This document shows positions 15,101-16,988 of a stretch of 16,988 nt of DNA, one piece after another. The stretch covers positions 1-16,988 of the forward strand of contig CALGGE010000093.1 of NCBI GenBank assembly GCA_937916125.1, read 5' to 3'. The position numbers and the translations under genes were made by a program. The stretch's first letter is position 1, and each line of letters starts with the position of its first letter. The notes below the pieces were generated by a model. It was not told where the DNA came from. It did no database searches and saw only the letters and a program-made list of their open reading frames with translations. Source of the DNA: an uncultured Elusimicrobia bacterium (GTDB taxonomy: Bacteria > Elusimicrobiota > Endomicrobiia > Endomicrobiales > Endomicrobiaceae).

Positions 15101-16988
15101 GTATGTATTCGGATATACATAATGCGTAGCTTTAAATTTGCTTTTTAAACCTGTATCTCCCATTGAATTCATAAAAATATTTACAAGTTCCTGCAGTTGT
15201 TCCCCTCTTTTTGATATGACCAAAAGGTTGTTCTTTAAACGAGTAATATAAAATTTTTCTCCGTCGTTCAATTGCAGAGCGTCAACTATTTCTTGAGGAA
15301 TTTTCATTTTCAGACTTTTGTTTAGTTTTGAATGGAATTGAACAAATCTTTTTTTAGGTTTTGTTTCAATAACTTTTTCTTCATCGGAGAAATCGTAAGG
15401 CGATTCTCTTCTTTGAAAAATTTCTCTAATCTTATCGGCAATTTTATTTAATCTGCCATATTCGTCGTTTGTTGTTTCCGTGTCGGTGTCTTTATCGATA
15501 ACTTCTTCCCGTAATCCGCTTTTATATCCGTATCTTTCAAATAACAGCCTTTGCACTTCGGGTAAAAATGTAGAATATGCTTCTATTGATATTCCGTCAA
15601 TATCGGTATCCGTTAATTTGGTGTTGATAATTTCGGGAATAATTCCGTCGGAGAAATAAATATTAAATTTAAATAATGCCAAAGATATGTTTTTTACAAG
15701 TGAATATATGTCGGGCGAAAAAATTGATTTAAAACCTTCGTTCGGGATAATTCGTAAAGTTGTTTTAAAAATTGCAGATATGTTGTATTTTATATTGTCG
15801 ATTTGTTTTTGTTCGTCGAAAGGTATATCTTCGGTATCTATCGTAATTTCGGAATTGTTATCAAAATGAATTTTATATTCGGTCTCGTTTAGTTTTTCTA
15901 TTTTTATGTTTAATATTTGTTCCAAATATTTTATGTTCTCCGCAGTTACTTCCGGTAAAAGTTCAAATGCGGATTTTACTATAAGTTCCTGCTGCTGTGC
16001 TGTCGGAGCCGATGCCGCAATTCTTAATGCTAATGCCTGCGAGAGCATTTTATCTTGAGTTTTTACATAGTCTTCATATTCGGTTTTAGCCGTATCGATT
16101 TCCGTTGTAATCTTAGGCATTATTGTTATATAGTTTATTTGTTTTGCCGTTAGCTCATCTTTAAGTTCCTGACTGTGAAACCCTCCTGCTACCACAACGA
16201 TAACTTTAGCTGAGTTTTCTATTATTTTTTTTGTATCTCTGCCGTTAATGTCTTTTGATTGTACATTGTTTATTATACTTGGTACATTATTTGTAATTTT
16301 TTCTAAAAATATAAAGTTTCTTTTTTCGTTTATGCTGTAGTATGTGTTAATTAAATTAAAATCCGCTTCAATATTTTTGAGTCTGTCAATAACGCTGTAT
16401 TTTGAATACAGACTTTTAAACGTATCAAAATTTTCTTCAAAATATTGCCATTGATAAGCAGTCAGTTCATAGTTTAAATATCTTTTAAAGTAATTAAAGA
16501 AATCCGCAATATAAGAAATTTCATATTCCGTATTGCTTTCGGAAAGAGATAGTCTTACGGCATTTATGAGTTTTTCTTCTTCTTTCAACAATTCCGTAGG
16601 ATTGATTTTTTGTTTCAACTTTATATTTTTTACAAACTTATTAAGTTCGTCGTAATTGTTACATAAATTTATGTTTTTTTGTTCGCAGAATTTTGTTATA
16701 AAATCCGCTAATACGGAAACATCGGAAAAATTATCCGTATCGGATATCAGTTGTTTATATTGTCCGTATTGTAAATCTTTTTTTAGCATTACCAGAAAAT
16801 TTTGTAATTGTGTCGAGAGTTTTTGGTAATTGATGTCCGAATATGTATCGGACATATTCAGATAATTTGATATATTCGGATAGTCGGCAACGAACAGCGG
16901 AAGTACATTTTCGAAAGTTTGTTTACTGTTGCTTTCTTTGGCATATTTCAAAAGTATTTTATAAAATACTTTTGAAATATGCCAAAGA
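12188..16988 (-). CDS. Giant multidomain protein 2 (5' partial): TraB/ChaN-like + AbrB-like + HExxH metalloprotease
   Basis: The frame is open to the window edge, so the N-terminus is missing. Residues here are numbered from the TTG codon at 16951. Residues 1-285 match the latter part of the giant 1 N-terminal domain: DLQYGQYKQLI (59-69) against NLSFGEYNKII, and the identical VVVAGGFHS (252-260). By that alignment roughly 180-190 residues, presumably including a signal peptide, lie outside. Residues about 538-582 (NKSLKMKIPQEIVDAL...NDGEKFYI..LKNNLLVIS) look like an AbrB-type swapped hairpin. A zincin motif HEIGH is at 875-879, with HELFAD at 899-904; Glu900 is a plausible third zinc ligand. 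The long 950-1440 region looks helical and is not recognised. The C-terminus reads IEMLAAA. Only five Cys occur in 1,587 residues. The first codons overlap a terminal palindrome and may be unreliable. No ribosome site supports a start at 16951. Confidence 0.75.
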   Translation of the reverse strand, partial: LWHISKVFYKILLKYAKESNSKQTFENVLPLFVADYPNISNYLNMSDTYSDINYQKLSTQLQNFLVMLKKDLQYGQYKQLISDTDNFSDVSVLADFITKFCEQKNINLCNNYDELNKFVKNIKLKQKINPTELLKEEEKLINAVRLSLSESNTEYEISYIADFFNYFKRYLNYELTAYQWQYFEENFDTFKSLYSKYSVIDRLKNIEADFNLINTYYSINEKRNFIFLEKITNNVPSIINNVQSKDINGRDTKKIIENSAKVIVVVAGGFHSQELKDELTAKQINYITIMPKITTEIDTAKTEYEDYVKTQDKMLSQALALRIAASAPTAQQQELIVKSAFELLPEVTAENIKYLEQILNIKIEKLNETEYKIHFDNNSEITIDTEDIPFDEQKQIDNIKYNISAIFKTTLRIIPNEGFKSIFSPDIYSLVKNISLALFKFNIYFSDGIIPEIINTKLTDTDIDGISIEAYSTFLPEVQRLLFERYGYKSGLREEVIDKDTDTETTNDEYGRLNKIADKIREIFQRRESPYDFSDEEKVIETKPKKRFVQFHSKLNKSLKMKIPQEIVDALQLNDGEKFYITRLKNNLLVISKRGEQLQELVNIFMNSMGDTGLKSKFKATHYVYPNTYDFILGKDNTVSTKILYRPEILRTPLTQKDMDDIILMYDSNEKDILGEESDETQVKEKRNINEQEEDDYEQTVTSEYRSKIKTGLFTPSINNNILIYIYRFCVETAYKILASTNILRKLNGSQKYLDIIRNRKNGRYLFSVVRKKSVAIEYKLMAFMYIKILGYPFSATEAIEDSLKAQFIEYLQYHMRKRDIFIRNNFDLRAVATGIFLLEDYFVKRDKDKQKIYEKISKSVFVKSGNKGIANAGMFFVSAHPLTIAHEIGHNILYTYDFYSEANKEKTTIHELFADVFANCFGFEVGIEKNTTGNILYGLFDDASDNKIFQDEHRASRGFINLLKSRSETILQKDVYWQELAETVMQYVEEESYMKNRSSLKKQKEILEDLFSRYFELLYKKRQITRSDGMKIDKFFSNNKSAFSLIKDLFDEIKNYNFRDYIDILNALREEIPVPMSYWKSNRDKRKSSFTRWTTRSSQKEIDEFISSVILAQPEKKEQILDIIKDKLLSKQTFNYRIMASLFFIDTLNNTDTLLTEKDVSSAMDKIVAIFPKQNTFTAEDYYNISDYIYLLQSSVVGDILDYIKINYPEKYYIIFDKIKKNVNFSLSRYYDNRDNSLYRKALDIINIIKTEMENQSGFTTEEIVSLFVIELLSNYTQDFLFDKDYLEDVIFDIVDRTGIANKPFYEKNEYLNLLSYCKFNHLLSADYRIKILNFIGIKDFNKQQEIISALEYPQILFGIFFPKIREGFKKQHSTDIEERLSVLEQDTAGKIKEVFNLSVEEVKELSFFNKIVTVAKILTNRTIRVFNRTQHLLLNGVSKEYIGKSKKIDVIYREMEYVNEYIEHENLPQNQYMEIFIAVNTKDFKSRDLINTGLKVNGQTIWQVKNKDKKLIFVANNVNIKDIAETLNGYKKLNNKIRRISQTKKNIDLHINSFILIRGEFSPLEDKNAAKSEDRIDTGRLQATADTRGYIEMLAAA
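16935..16988. repeat. Perfect 54-bp palindrome at the window edge
   Basis: Two 27-bp arms with no spacer are exact reverse complements, centred between 16961 and 16962, ending at the final base. It lies in the coding frame of giant 2. The exact coincidence with the edge suggests a contig end or a fold-back chimera rather than native sequence; a real palindrome that stopped the assembly is also possible. Confidence 0.9.

Noticed and set aside
16949..16951. TTG at 16951 as the true start of giant protein 2
   Set aside because: The frame stays open to the edge, there is no ribosome site or signal peptide, and alignment with giant 1 shows that the first part of the domain is missing.

Overview
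The window is AT-rich bacterial DNA (I did not count it; it looks close to 30% G+C) with ordinary eubacterial housekeeping genes beside two giant, multi-domain, apparently exported proteins. Giants of this style (signal peptide, a domain opening with an 'IQDLHG' motif, then HExxH and hydrolase modules) remind me of Elusimicrobiota (Endomicrobium-like) and Omnitrophota. The taxonomic guess is an inference only, at roughly 40% confidence.

Left part, + strand: about 550 non-coding bases with dyads, short repeats and A-tracts. A textbook sigma70 promoter (TTGACA-17-TATAAT) follows. It appears to drive a compact unit of nusB (transcription antitermination factor), ligA (NAD-dependent DNA ligase) and an RluA-like pseudouridine synthase whose start overlaps the ligA stop.

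Right part, - strand, in transcription order from the right edge: giant protein 2 (5' end outside the window, at least 1,599 codons), an ABC-F ATPase, then giant protein 1 (2,120 aa). The two giants are paralogous in their N-terminal domain, which I read as TraB/ChaN-like because both carry the diagnostic VVVAGGFHS stretch. Each also has a zincin HExxH motif, after which they diverge. Giant 1 continues with an HD phosphohydrolase and a PPP-type metallophosphatase that resembles class III fructose-1,6-bisphosphatase. Giant 2 has an AbrB-like swapped-hairpin motif before its HEIGH metalloprotease motif and a long helical C-terminal part. Both end in a similar LAA-type tail (LLAAS, MLAAA).

The two units converge at about position 3780, where a perfect hairpin can terminate both strands. 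A very similar hairpin follows giant 2. In both cases the giant's stop codon is at the edge of the hairpin stem. A second terminator-like hairpin for the - strand lies inside the convergent pseudouridine synthase gene. The ABC-F gene has its own leader, with a heptamer tandem repeat, a candidate promoter and a hairpin just upstream of its ribosome binding site. It is only 34 bp from giant 1, so these two are probably cotranscribed. The last 54 bases form a perfect palindrome ending exactly at the window edge, which looks like an assembly boundary inside giant 2.
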